This document shows, piece after piece, positions 24,537-32,755 of a stretch of DNA of 64,000 nt (the stretch's first letter is position 1; each line of letters opens with the position of its first letter). Source of the stretch: Planctomycetota bacterium (lineage in GTDB: Bacteria; Planctomycetota; UBA1135; GCA-002686595); contig JADJLZ010000001.1 in assembly GCA_016709875.1 (NCBI GenBank), forward strand, positions 682,001 to 746,000, given 5' to 3'. The position numbers and the translations under genes were made by a program. Under the pieces are notes generated by a model. The model did not search any database. It was not told the origin of the DNA and worked only from the letters and a program-made list of their open reading frames with translations.

Positions 24537-25787
24537 ATGCACCTGCTCGACGAGCTGCTCGGCGCCCCCGACCGCGACCACTGCCCGGGCAGCGCCCCGG
24601 TCGTGTCGGTCTTGGGCCAGGAGCCGGCCGCCTTCGCGCGCGAGCTCGAGCGCGTCCAGGTCGCGCGCGTCGAGCTGTCGCGCCGCGGCGCATGGCACGG
24701 CGAGTTCGCCGTGCTCGACCCCGGCTGCGCGCCGCGCGGCCCCGAGCCCTCGCCCGCCGCCTTCGCCAGCCGCTGGCTCGCGGCGCGGCCGATCGTACTG
24801 CCAGGCAGCGCGCGCGCGCTGCTCCCCAGCCTGGCGGACGAGCTCGCGCTCGCCGACGAGCTTTTCCTCGAACTGCCCGAACGCGGATCCCTGCGCGCGC
24901 TGGCGCAGCGCCGGCTCGAGAGCGCGGGGGAGAGCCTCGAGATCCTGCCGCGCTCGCAGCCCTTCGACGACCCCGAGCGCGACCTCGAGCGCGTCTTCCT
25001 CGCCTCTCCCCCGCCGGGCGCGCGCGGGCGCAAGGTGCACGACCTGTGGCTCAAGTCGGGCTGGCTCTCGACCTTCGAGGAGGACCGCTCGCTGCGCGTG
25101 CGCGCCTCCTTCGGCAGCGAGCGCGAGGACGACGCGAGCGCAGACCTGCTGCGCCACCGGCTCGTCGCGCGCCTGGCCGATGCGGTGCTCCCCGGCGCGG
25201 CAGCGCTCGCACGCCACGAGCCGCTGCGTGGCCTGGTCGAGAGCCTGTGCGGCGAAGCGACGCTCTTCACGCAGGCGATCTCGTACTGGAACGCGCCCGA
25301 GGGCGGCGCGCTCTTCCACCACGACGCCTTTCACGAGGACGGCCGCGGCACGGGCCAGCTCGGCGTGTGCTATGTGCAGCTCAGCGGCACGACCTTCTGG
25401 CTCGCGCTCTCGACGCAGGACCTCGGCCGGCGCGTGCAGGAGTTCCTCGAACTGCTCGCCGCGGGCGAGCTCGACTGGGTGCGCGCGCGTCTTGCGCCCG
25501 ATGCGCGCTCCCTCCGCGCGCTGCTCGACCTGGCGCAGGACACGGCGGCGCTCGAGCGCGAGCTCGGCCTGCCCGGCTGCGGCCGACTCGGCGCGCTGGT
25601 GAACCACGGCCCGGAATTCAGCGCGCTGCTCGCCGACGCCGGTCACGCCGCCCTGCTCGAGCCCGGCGACGCGATCCTGCTGCCCAACCACGGCCTGGAA
25701 TGCACCGCCATGCACTCGGTCTTCTGCGCGGGCGACGAGGCGGGCTACAGCCTCTCGCTCGCGATCCGCGCCGATCATGCGTCCTAG
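24537..25787 (+). CDS. Hypothetical protein with a possible HxD...H metal site
   Basis: A 416-residue cytoplasmic protein that I do not recognise. There is no signal peptide or membrane helix. The C-terminal half has 'FHHDAFHED' at about residue 260, and near the end 'PNHGLECTAMHSVFC' followed by 'YSLSLAIR'. A His-x-Asp, a distal His and a following Arg is the order seen in Fe(II)/2-oxoglutarate oxygenases and some cupins, but the spacing is long and the assignment is tentative. Codon use matches its neighbours. It diverges from the FAD gene and precedes a methyltransferase gene with its own -10-like element. Confidence 0.7.
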   Translation: MHLLDELLGAPDRDHCPGSAPVVSVLGQEPAAFARELERVQVARVELSRRGAWHGEFAVLDPGCAPRGPEPSPAAFASRWLAARPIVLPGSARALLPSLADELALADELFLELPERGSLRALAQRRLESAGESLEILPRSQPFDDPERDLERVFLASPPPGARGRKVHDLWLKSGWLSTFEEDRSLRVRASFGSEREDDASADLLRHRLVARLADAVLPGAAALARHEPLRGLVESLCGEATLFTQAISYWNAPEGGALFHHDAFHEDGRGTGQLGVCYVQLSGTTFWLALSTQDLGRRVQEFLELLAAGELDWVRARLAPDARSLRALLDLAQDTAALERELGLPGCGRLGALVNHGPEFSALLADAGHAALLEPGDAILLPNHGLECTAMHSVFCAGDEAGYSLSLAIRADHAS

Positions 25788-25817
25788 GAGAGGGCTGGTC
25801 CGCGGCGGAACGGTGCG

Positions 25818-25823
25818 TAGAAT
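25818..25823 (+). promoter_or_regulatory. -10-like element TAGAAT before the methyltransferase gene
   Basis: The hexamer ends 9 nt before the ATG at 25833; no Shine-Dalgarno is visible. Confidence 0.5.
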
Positions 25824-25832
25824 CCGCCGCCC

Positions 25833-27008
25833 ATGCTCAAAGCCCCCCAACTCGTCCCTTTGGCGCTGGTGCTCGAGGACCTCGACCTCGCGCCCGAGCG
25901 CCTGCGCGTGCCCGGCGGCACGCACAGCTCGCCTGGGGACGTGCTCATCAGCGTGCCGAGCGCAGTGCACGACCCCGCCGCCCTGCGCGAGGAGCTGATC
26001 GCTTTCGCGCAAACGCACCTCGCCGAGAGCGGCTTGCTGCTCGCGCTGCTCGAGGGCCCGCGCGGCGAGGGCGAGCTCGCGCGCTGGCGCGACGCGCTCT
26101 GGCCCCTGCTGCACGTCGGCGCGATCTACGACCTGCGCCAGGACGGCATCGTGCGCCGCGCGCTCTCGGGCAACCTGCGCCTGCGCGGCGCGACCGGCGC
26201 GCGCGGTTCGCTGATCGTCGCGCGCAAACGAGCGCACCTGCTCTCGCCCGACGCGACGCAGGCGAAGTTCGACCAGAACGCCGGCGGCTGGAACACCGCG
26301 CCGGGCACGCCCGGCTACGCGCACTACCGCTGGATGCGGCGGCACGTCGCGCTCTTCGCGGGCGAGCGCAAGGCCGCGCGTGTGCTCGACTTCGGCTGCG
26401 GCGCGGGCTGGGTCGGCATCGAAGCGGCGCTGCACTGCGGTGCACGCGAGCTCGCGGCCTTCGACGCCAGCCCCGAGATGGTGCGCCACGCCGAGGAGAA
26501 CGCGCGCGCCTCGGGCATCGCGAGCTTCACCGGCCGCGCCGGCTTCGGCGAGAATCCGCCCTTCCCGGCCGAGGGCGAGGCGCCGTTCGACCTGGTCGTG
26601 TGCTCGGGCGTCGTCAGCTTCTCGCCCGACCACGCGCGCTTCCTCGACGGCCTCGTGCGCGCGCTCGCGCCAGGCGGAACGCTGGTCTTCGGCGACTTGC
26701 AACGTGAATCGCGCGGCATGCGCAAGCGCCGCGCGCAGCGCGCGCTGCTCCCGATCCGCGAGCTCAACGCCTGTACACCCGAGGAGCTCGTGCCCGAGCT
26801 CGAGCGGCGCGGCCTGCGCCTGGAGGCGCGCCGCGGCTACCAGCTCTCCTGGCCGATGCCGCAGTTGATGCACGCCAACGAGACGCGCCTCGCCGGCGCG
26901 CTCGACAAGCCGCTGGTCGCGCTCAATCGCGCCGCGGGCGCGCTGCTCGGCGGCTCGTCGCCGCGCGCGTTCGACAGCTGGGTGCTGCGCTTCTCACGCC
27001 CGGGCTAG
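25833..27008 (+). CDS. Class I SAM-dependent methyltransferase with N-terminal extension
   Basis: A 391-residue protein. The SAM-binding motif I 'VLDFGCGAGWVGIEAALHC' is at about residue 185, with 'FDLVVCSGVVSFSPDHARFL' and 'LAPGGTLVFGDL' following as in the Methyltransf_11/25 families. The first ~150 residues are not recognised; they contain 'EELIAFAQTHLAESGLLLALLEG', which resembles a second, degenerate methyltransferase-like half. The substrate is unknown. Its stop is followed directly by the stop of a convergent gene. Confidence 0.8.
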   Translation: MLKAPQLVPLALVLEDLDLAPERLRVPGGTHSSPGDVLISVPSAVHDPAALREELIAFAQTHLAESGLLLALLEGPRGEGELARWRDALWPLLHVGAIYDLRQDGIVRRALSGNLRLRGATGARGSLIVARKRAHLLSPDATQAKFDQNAGGWNTAPGTPGYAHYRWMRRHVALFAGERKAARVLDFGCGAGWVGIEAALHCGARELAAFDASPEMVRHAEENARASGIASFTGRAGFGENPPFPAEGEAPFDLVVCSGVVSFSPDHARFLDGLVRALAPGGTLVFGDLQRESRGMRKRRAQRALLPIRELNACTPEELVPELERRGLRLEARRGYQLSWPMPQLMHANETRLAGALDKPLVALNRAAGALLGGSSPRAFDSWVLRFSRPG

Positions 27009-27632
27009 CTAGCGCTCGTCCGGGCAGTGCTCGGCCACCAGCAACGCCGCCTGCTGGTCGAGTTCCTCGCGCGTCTGGAAGCGGATCCGCGTGCCACCGT
27101 GCGCGCGCGCCTCGGCGATCTCGTCGGACGAGAACGGGCTGGCGGCGCTGGCCTCGGCGAAGGCCGCTTCGAGGACGGTCGCGTCGATCTGCTCGGGCAG
27201 CGCCGGCGCGCCGAACCAGATCTTCGCGCGGGCCAGGTCGAGTGTCGGAAAACCATCGGCGTCCGTGGCCGAAGGAACGACGGCGACGACGCGCCCGCAC
27301 TTCCAGCCGTGGTTGACGCGCTCGGCCGTCTCGTGGCCGACATAGAGCACCGGTTCGGCGCGATCGGTCGGCTGCACGAAGGCCGGATCGACCTCCAGCA
27401 CGACGAGCCAGCCCGCGCGGTAGGTCGGGCGCTCCTCGCGCCACCAGTGGATCGCGGGCTCTTCGAGCGCGAAGGGCTGCGCGTAGAGCAGGCTGCGCAC
27501 GGGCGCGTCGCTCGCGTGCGAGCGCGCCGCGACACGGTTCACGGCGATGGGTTGCCGCTGGCTGGTCGCGAGCAGCAGGCCGCCCGCACCGGCGAGTCCG
27601 AGGAGAGTCAACGTGAGGAGCGTGGTTCGCAT
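27009..27632 (-). CDS. Hypothetical exported protein
   Basis: A 207-residue protein with an N-terminal signal-type segment ('MRTTLLTLTLLGLAGAGGLLLA'). The mature part has no family I recognise; it contains several Trp and Tyr ('HWWREERPTYRAGWLVVLEV', 'GHETAERVNHGWKCG') and ends with an acidic helix. A purine-rich 'GAGGAA' lies upstream of the ATG. It is 16 bp downstream of the secreted hydrolase gene, so the two are probably one transcript. Confidence 0.72.
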   Translation of the reverse strand: MRTTLLTLTLLGLAGAGGLLLATSQRQPIAVNRVAARSHASDAPVRSLLYAQPFALEEPAIHWWREERPTYRAGWLVVLEVDPAFVQPTDRAEPVLYVGHETAERVNHGWKCGRVVAVVPSATDADGFPTLDLARAKIWFGAPALPEQIDATVLEAAFAEASAASPFSSDEIAEARAHGGTRIRFQTREELDQQAALLVAEHCPDER

Positions 27633-27648
27633 GGCTCGTGTTCCTCGA

Positions 27649-29658
27649 TCAGTCGCGGGTGAATTCGACGTCGTCCAGGCCGATGCGTCCGAGCGCGTCG
27701 CCGTGCGAGGGTCCGACACGGAACTCGACCGAACGCAGGCGCGAGAGATCCAGCGCGCGCTCGACGCGCCGGAAGTCCTCGAGCGGGATGCGGATCGTCT
27801 CGAACTCGTTGGCCCAGCCGGGGCCCGTGCCGCAACCCGTGCGCTGGTAGGGCTCCTCGAGCCCGCCGCCGTAGGCGGAGATGTTGATCTCCGCCGTGCG
27901 TCCTTGCGCATCGGTCAGCGCCAGGCCGAAGGCGAGGTCGCCCAGCACGGGGATCGTGTTCACGTCGTGCGTCATCTGGCAAGCGCGGAAGGAGACGTGC
28001 CGGAAATCCGAGAGATCGCCAAGCGCGGGCAGGATCTCGAGCGCGTAGCTCCGGTCGGCGTTGCTCCAGCCAAAGGAGCAGCCGCGCGTGCCGGGATTGT
28101 TGTCCGCCCCACTCGCGTGCGTCATGCCGTTCATCTGCTCGCCCGCGGCGTAGCTGAAGCCTGAGTTCGGGTCGTCGAGCCGGTTCTCGATCAGGTTGTC
28201 GACGTCGGCGCTGACGCCGCCGCCCGAGCTCGAGAGGTTGGTCGCGGTGTTGGTCTGGTAGTCGTCGATGACGCGCTTGCCGCTCTCCGGTCCCTCGATG
28301 TACTCGCGGTCGACGACGACACACGGCGAGTTGGGCTCGCCCGGCGGCTGGAAACTCTCCCACTGGCGCCAGAAGAAGTCGGTCGAGGCCTGCGTGCCCT
28401 CGGTGTACCACTTGACCAGCGGCACGAGCTCGGTCTTCATCAGCACGTGCGTGTCCGGGCGGCCTACCCAGCACGGTCCGGCGTGCCACTCGTCCCCGCC
28501 GCCGTCGTGGAAGTCGCCGTGGCCGACCCCGTGCAGCGAGATCGAGTGCCGCACGCCCTGCGCGCGACCGAAGAGGTGGAAGGACTGGCAGATGTCGCAG
28601 TCCGCGCAGCCGGTCACGTCTGAATCCGCCCCGCCGACCCACAGGTGGTAGGGCACCGCGTGCGGGAACGCGCTGGCCGGGCCGAGGAAGTCCGTCGGCG
28701 CGATGCTCGAGACGAGCTTGATGTCGCCGATGCCGAAATTCACAGGCAGCGGTGCGGTCCCGTCGAACAGGCGGTCGTAGGCGCGCGCGACGCCCTCGCC
28801 GCCGCGGCTGTGGCCGATCCATACGATGCGGTGCGAATCCACGTGACCCTGCAGCGCTCCGCCCGCGATCGTCGCCAGGTTCCCGAGCAGGTAGTCGGTG
28901 TTGGTAAGCGTCGTCAGCGAAGCCGAGTCCGGACCGGGGCCGGTGTTGTTCTGGTGGCTCATCACGATGCAGCCCCAGGACGCCAGGTGGTAGCCGATGT
29001 GGTCGTACCAGGTGTAGTTGTGGCCGTTGCCGTGGCTCACGACGACCACGGGCAGCTGGCCCAGGTTCGCGATGTCGCTCGGGTAGTAGAGGTCCTGTCC
29101 GAGCCACGCGCCGCCGGAATAGAGCACCTCGGTGACCGCGTGCTGGCCGGGCAGCTGCGGCGGCGCGACGACCCACAGGCCAGGCTGCGCCTGCAGCCCG
29201 TCGATCAGATCCCCGTCGTCGAGCACGTTGTTCCAGTTGAGATCGATCACGAGGTCGTAGCCGACGCCGAAGCTGTCGCCCGCGTCGCCACTCACCGGGC
29301 CGAACAGGACGTCGGTCGCGTTCCCGGCGAGATCGTTGCCGGGAAACCAGACCGTCTGCGCCACGCCGCGCGCGTCGACCAGCGTGCGGTCGTTGATCCA
29401 CTGCTCGAGTGTCTTGTGCTGCACGACGAACAGGTAGCCGTTCGCGCCCTGGATCGAGGGATGCTCGATCGGATCGACGGACACCTGCAGCGGACCGCCC
29501 TCGACGAAGGTGCGGTCGAAGGTGAAGCCCGGCGCGGCGGAGAGCGCGTGGCCGGCGAGCTGCGTGCGGATCACCCCCAGGAAGGGGTCCGGCCGTGCGT
29601 TCGTATGTGCGGGGAGCTGGGTCGCCTGGAGCGCGAGCACGAGAAGCAGGGGGTGCAT
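27649..29658 (-). CDS. Secreted alpha/beta-hydrolase-like protein
   Basis: A 669-residue exported protein with signal peptide ('MHPLLLVLALQATQLPAH'). The central part has an alpha/beta-hydrolase core: 'LPVVVVSHGNGHNYTWYDH' near the oxyanion strand and nucleophile elbow 'IGHSRGGEG', with 'HGVGHGDFHD' as a candidate catalytic His, resembling chlorophyllase/PET-hydrolase-like enzymes. An upstream 'DLNWNNVLDDGDLID' has the D-x-N-x-N spacing of Ca-binding dockerin/EF-hand-like loops. The C-terminal ~200 residues look like a beta-rich accessory domain ('IGLDDVEFTRD'). Substrate unknown. ATG 29658 is chosen for the signal peptide and the TATCTT nine bases upstream. Confidence 0.82.
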   Translation of the reverse strand: MHPLLLVLALQATQLPAHTNARPDPFLGVIRTQLAGHALSAAPGFTFDRTFVEGGPLQVSVDPIEHPSIQGANGYLFVVQHKTLEQWINDRTLVDARGVAQTVWFPGNDLAGNATDVLFGPVSGDAGDSFGVGYDLVIDLNWNNVLDDGDLIDGLQAQPGLWVVAPPQLPGQHAVTEVLYSGGAWLGQDLYYPSDIANLGQLPVVVVSHGNGHNYTWYDHIGYHLASWGCIVMSHQNNTGPGPDSASLTTLTNTDYLLGNLATIAGGALQGHVDSHRIVWIGHSRGGEGVARAYDRLFDGTAPLPVNFGIGDIKLVSSIAPTDFLGPASAFPHAVPYHLWVGGADSDVTGCADCDICQSFHLFGRAQGVRHSISLHGVGHGDFHDGGGDEWHAGPCWVGRPDTHVLMKTELVPLVKWYTEGTQASTDFFWRQWESFQPPGEPNSPCVVVDREYIEGPESGKRVIDDYQTNTATNLSSSGGGVSADVDNLIENRLDDPNSGFSYAAGEQMNGMTHASGADNNPGTRGCSFGWSNADRSYALEILPALGDLSDFRHVSFRACQMTHDVNTIPVLGDLAFGLALTDAQGRTAEINISAYGGGLEEPYQRTGCGTGPGWANEFETIRIPLEDFRRVERALDLSRLRSVEFRVGPSHGDALGRIGLDDVEFTRD

Positions 29659-29667
29659 AGCGAGTCG

Positions 29668-29673
29668 AAGATA
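29668..29673 (-). promoter_or_regulatory. -10-like element TATCTT before the secreted hydrolase gene
   Basis: The minus-strand hexamer ends 9 nt before the ATG at 29658, predicting a leaderless mRNA. Confidence 0.45.
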
Positions 29674-29695
29674 CCACCGACCCGGAGTTCCTCGA

Positions 29696-29701
29696 TAGGC
29701 T
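29696..29701 (+). promoter_or_regulatory. -10-like element TAGGCT before the ICMT-like gene
   Basis: The hexamer ends 9 nt before the ATG at 29711. It faces the divergent TATCTT element, so two promoters share about 50 bp. Confidence 0.45.
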
Positions 29702-29710
29702 CGCGCGTGC

Positions 29711-30271
29711 ATGCTCGATGCGACCAAGTTGGGTCTGGCGTACGGCCTGTCCGAGGTCGGCCTGGCGCTCGTCGCCCGCGCCCGAGCGCGCGGCGCCCGC
29801 TCGTCCGACCGCGGTTCGCTCGCGCTCGTCTGGGTCGTGATCGCGCTCGCGCTGCCAGCCTCGATCTGGGTCGCAAGGAACGTGGCCTTCGGGCGCTATG
29901 AGCGCAGCACGGCACTCGACGGGGCGGGGCTGGCGCTGTTCGTCGGCGGCGTCGGCCTGCGCGGGTGGGCGATCGCGGTGCTGGGGCGGTTCTTCACGGT
30001 GGACGTCGCGATCCACACGGATCACGAGCTCGTACGACGCGGACCGTACCGGCTCCTGCGACATCCCTCGTACACCGGCGCGCTGCTCGCGTTTCTCGGG
30101 CTGGCGTCGACGATGCAGAGCGTGCCCGCCGTGTGCACCGCGCTGGTCCCGATCCTGCTCGTGCTCCTGTGGCGCATCCGCGTGGAGGAGCAGGCGCTCG
30201 CCGCGCACTTCGGCAGCCGCTGGGCCGAACACTGCGCGAAGACCTGGCGGCTGTTGCCCTGCGTGTGGTGA
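29711..30271 (+). CDS. Isoprenylcysteine carboxyl methyltransferase (ICMT)-family membrane protein
   Basis: A 186-residue membrane protein with about four hydrophobic helices. The C-terminal signature 'HELVRRGPYRLLRHPSYTGALL' followed by 'RIRVEEQALAAHFG..W..HCAKTWRLLP' is diagnostic of the ICMT/PEMT-like family, which methylates carboxyl or amine groups at the membrane using SAM. Bacterial substrates are mostly unknown. Monocistronic. Confidence 0.87.
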   Translation: MLDATKLGLAYGLSEVGLALVARARARGARSSDRGSLALVWVVIALALPASIWVARNVAFGRYERSTALDGAGLALFVGGVGLRGWAIAVLGRFFTVDVAIHTDHELVRRGPYRLLRHPSYTGALLAFLGLASTMQSVPAVCTALVPILLVLLWRIRVEEQALAAHFGSRWAEHCAKTWRLLPCVW

Positions 30272-30293
30272 GCCGAGTGCGCGCGTTCGCCCG

Positions 30294-31235
30294 CTAGCGC
30301 TTCACGAACGCGCCCTGGCCAAAATCGACCAGCCGCGCGAGCGTCGCGCGCAGGTTCGCCCGGCGCACGATCGAGTCGATCTGGCCCTTCTCGAGCAGGA
30401 ACTCGGCGCGCTGGAAGCCCGGCGGAAGCTCCTGCTTGAGCGTGGTCGCGATCACGCGCGGGCCGGCGAAGCCGATCAAGGCACCCGGCTCGGCGAGCGT
30501 GATGTCGCACACGCTGGCGAAGCTCGCGGTGACACCGCCGGTAGTCGGGTTGGTCAGCACGCAGATCGAGAAGCCGCCCGACTCGTTCAGCGTCGCGAGC
30601 GCGGCCGAGGTCTTCGCCATCTGCATCAGCGAGAGCATCCCCTCGTGCATGCGCGCGCCGCCGGAGCTGGTGAAGATGATCAGCGGCTCGCGCCGCTGGC
30701 GCGCCATGTCGGCCGCGAGCGAGACCTTCTCGCCGACGACCTCGCCCATCGAGCCGCCCATGAACGTGAAGTCGAGCACGGCCAGCACGATCGGCCGGCC
30801 TTCGATCTTGCCCGTGCCGCAGATCAGCGCTTCCTTCTGGCCCGTGCGCTTCTCGGTCTTCTTGACCTTCTCCGAGTACGGGATCTGGTCGGTGAAGTGC
30901 AGGCGGTCGAGCGCGCCGAGGTCGGCGAAGTGCTCCACGAAGCTGCCCTCATCGAGCACCATCGTCACGCGGTCGCGGCCGGGCAGCGTGAAGTGGAAGT
31001 CGCAGGCCGGGCAGACCATGCCCTTCTCCTCGAGTTCCTTGCGGTAGATCATCTGCCCGCAGCTCTCGCACTTGAGCCACAACCCCTCGGGCACCTCGCG
31101 CTTCTTCCAGCGCTGGCGCGAGCGGCGTTCCTCGGTCGCCGTCGGGCCCTCGGGTGCCGGGCCGAGGCCCTCGCCCGCGATTTCGTCGTCGAGCGCGTCG
31201 TCCTCGACCTTGGGGATGTCCTCGTTCTCGGTCAT
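30294..31235 (-). CDS. accD: Acetyl-CoA carboxylase, carboxyltransferase beta subunit
   Basis: A 313-residue subunit that, with AccA, transfers the carboxyl group from biotin to acetyl-CoA in fatty-acid synthesis. The zinc ribbon is complete ('CESCGQMI' and 'CPACDFHF'), followed by the crotonase-like core with 'SGGARMHEGMLSLMQMAKTS' and 'TNPTTGGVTASFASVCD'. ATG 31235 is chosen; a GTG at 31256 is in frame and lies 14 nt after a TAGACT hexamer, so it could be the true leaderless start. accA is not in the window. Confidence 0.95.
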   Translation of the reverse strand: MTENEDIPKVEDDALDDEIAGEGLGPAPEGPTATEERRSRQRWKKREVPEGLWLKCESCGQMIYRKELEEKGMVCPACDFHFTLPGRDRVTMVLDEGSFVEHFADLGALDRLHFTDQIPYSEKVKKTEKRTGQKEALICGTGKIEGRPIVLAVLDFTFMGGSMGEVVGEKVSLAADMARQRREPLIIFTSSGGARMHEGMLSLMQMAKTSAALATLNESGGFSICVLTNPTTGGVTASFASVCDITLAEPGALIGFAGPRVIATTLKQELPPGFQRAEFLLEKGQIDSIVRRANLRATLARLVDFGQGAFVKR

Positions 31236-31270
31236 GCGTGTTTGGGGCGGTTGCACGTGGGGAGGGGCGC

Positions 31271-31276
31271 AGTCTA
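31271..31276 (-). promoter_or_regulatory. -10-like element TAGACT before accD
   Basis: The minus-strand hexamer overlaps the rpe TAG stop codon. It is 14 nt before a GTG and 35 nt before the ATG of accD, so it bears on which start is used. Confidence 0.35.
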
Positions 31277-31966
31277 GCGCGCGGGCAGGGCGCGTGGCGC
31301 GGCTTTCGAGGCGAGTTCGCGACAGCGGGCGAGCTCGCTGCGCATGTCGGGGGCTCCGTACAGCGCGGAGCCCATCACGAAGGTGTCGCAGCCCGCCTCG
31401 GCGCAGCGGGCGATGGTCTCGGCGTTGATTCCGCCGTCCATCTCGACCCGGCCGGTGAAGCCGTGCTCGCGCAGGCCGCGGGTCTTCGAGAGCACAGAGG
31501 GGGTGAATTTCTGACCGCCGAAGCCCGGGAAGACCGACATCACGAGCACGAGGTCGACGCTGTCGAGGATCGGGAGGATGCGTGTGAGCTCGGTGTCGGG
31601 GTTGAGCGAAACGCCGACGGACTTCACGCCCGCCTCGCGAAAGCCCGCGATGACCTTGCGCGCCGCGGCCTCGTTGGTGCAGGTCTCGATGTGGAAGGTG
31701 AGCACGTGGGCGCCGGCCTTGGCGAACTCACCCGCGTAGCGCAGAGGCTCGGTGATCATCAGGTGCACGTCGAGCGGCACGCGCGCGACCTTGTGCACCG
31801 CGGCGACGACCGGAGGTCCGATGGTCAGGTTCGGGACGAAGTGCCCGTCCATCACGTCGACATGGTGCCAGTCCGCACCCGCGGCTTCCGCACGCGCGAG
31901 CTCTTCGCCGATGCGCGCGAAGTCGCAGGAGAGCATCGAGGGCGCGATCAGCAACGTGTTCGTCAT
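31274..31966 (-). CDS. rpe: Ribulose-phosphate 3-epimerase
   Basis: A 230-residue TIM-barrel enzyme interconverting ribulose 5-phosphate and xylulose 5-phosphate. The catalytic and metal motifs are intact: 'IAPSMLSCDFARIGEEL', 'HVDVMDGHFVPNLTIGP', 'DVHLMI', 'VMSVFPGFGGQKF' and 'EMDGGINAETI'. TACAAT lies 8 nt before the ATG. Upstream is the 775-bp repeat locus that separates it from pgk on the same strand. Confidence 0.95.
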   Translation of the reverse strand: MTNTLLIAPSMLSCDFARIGEELARAEAAGADWHHVDVMDGHFVPNLTIGPPVVAAVHKVARVPLDVHLMITEPLRYAGEFAKAGAHVLTFHIETCTNEAAARKVIAGFREAGVKSVGVSLNPDTELTRILPILDSVDLVLVMSVFPGFGGQKFTPSVLSKTRGLREHGFTGRVEMDGGINAETIARCAEAGCDTFVMGSALYGAPDMRSELARCRELASKAAPRALPAR

Positions 31967-31974
31967 CGGCCGGG

Positions 31975-31980
31975 ATTGTA
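31975..31980 (-). promoter_or_regulatory. -10-like element TACAAT before rpe
   Basis: The minus-strand hexamer ends 8 nt before the rpe ATG; no Shine-Dalgarno. It lies at the edge of the repeat locus, so rpe has its own promoter downstream of the repeats. Confidence 0.55.
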
Positions 31981-32012
31981 CGCAAGACCCGCCCCACTTC
32001 CGACTGGGTCCA

Positions 32013-32087
32013 GCCGCGCATCCGACAGCCGAACGAGGCCGCGCATCCGGCAGCCGAATGAGGCCGCGCATCCGGTCGTACGGTGCC
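32013..32087. repeat. 25-bp tandem repeat array, copy 1 side (three units)
   Basis: Units start at 32013, 32038 and 32063, each opening GCCGCGCATCCG and continuing with CAGCCGAAC-like sequence before the next unit. The third unit runs into hairpin A of repeat copy 1. There is no unique spacer between units, so this is a minisatellite-like array. It contains no plausible gene. Confidence 0.85.
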
Positions 32088-32332
32088 TGGACCGTTTTTC
32101 TCGCGTCCGCCCTTGTTCGTCTCTCGCGCCTTCGCTCCCACGGACGCGTGAAAAACGAGCCTGGCACCGTACGAACGGATACGCGGCCCATGCACGCGCG
32201 CGGCCCTACGCGGCTTCCGGGAGTACGGAGCCAGGCTCGCTTTTCACGCGTCCGTCGGAGGCGAGAGGCACCACGAGCAGAAAAAGGCGGACGCGAGAAA
32301 ACCGAGCCAGGCACCTCCCTCCCGGAAGCCGC
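32077..32332. repeat. Long double-hairpin repeat, copy 1
   Basis: Two imperfect palindromes lie side by side. Hairpin A has 33-nt arms at 32077-32109 and 32141-32173 with a 31-nt loop. Hairpin B has 38-nt arms at 32217-32254 and 32288-32325, and its stem can extend into the flanking GGCTTCCGG / CCGGAAGCC. All four arms share one core of about 26 nt, GTGCCTGGCTCG followed by a T-run and then CACGCGTCCG or CTCGCGTCCG, in alternating orientation. The unit recurs 421 bp downstream. No reading frame looks coding. Confidence 0.9.
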
Positions 32333-32383
32333 ACTCCGCGTAGAGTGCGGACTGCGCCGGCACGCATCTGGCAACCCAACAAC

Positions 32384-32504
32384 GCCGCGCATTTGGTATT
32401 CCAACAGCGCCGCGCATCCGCCAGCCGAACCCCGCCGCGCATCCGCCAGCCGAAGGAGGCCGCGCATCCGACAGCCGAACGCCGCCGCGTATCCGTTCGT
32501 ACGG
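32384..32504. repeat. 25-bp tandem repeat array, copy 2 side (about five units)
   Basis: Units start at 32384, 32409, 32434, 32459 and 32484. The first is degenerate and the last runs into hairpin A of copy 2. They match the array at 32013. A further, poorly preserved unit may precede at about 32358. Confidence 0.82.
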
Positions 32505-32753
32505 TGCCTGGACCGTTTTTCTCGCGTCCGCCCTTGTTCGTCTCTCGCGCCTTCGCTCCCACGGACGCGTGAAAAACGAGCCTGGCACCGTACGAACGGA
32601 TACGCGGCCCATGCACGCGCGCGGCCCAGCGCGGCTTCCGGGAGTACGGAGCCAGGCTCGCTTTTCACGCGTCCGTCGGACGCGAGAGGCACCACGAAAA
32701 GAAAAAGGCGGACGCGAGAAAACCGAGCCAGGCACCTCCCTCCCGGAACCCGC
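32498..32753. repeat. Long double-hairpin repeat, copy 2
   Basis: The same structure as copy 1, offset by exactly 421 bp: hairpin A at 32498-32594 and hairpin B at 32638-32746. Reading the two copies against each other, I count only about five differences over roughly 250 bp, so they are recent duplicates. It ends 2-10 bp before the pgk stop codon. Confidence 0.9.
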
Positions 32754-32755
32754 GC

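Noticed and set aside
32013..32504. 25-bp direct repeats considered as a CRISPR array
   Set aside because: Units abut each other with no unique spacers and no cas genes are near; it is a tandem repeat.
32077..32753. Hairpins considered as ordinary rho-independent terminators
   Set aside because: Arms of 33-38 nt with ~31-nt loops, no terminal U-tract, and duplication as a block do not fit terminators.
31980..32755. Open frames of 130-470 codons running through the repeat locus
   Set aside because: They arise from the repeated GC-rich sequence, differ in frame between copies and show no protein-like conservation; the only real genes are rpe and pgk at the sides.
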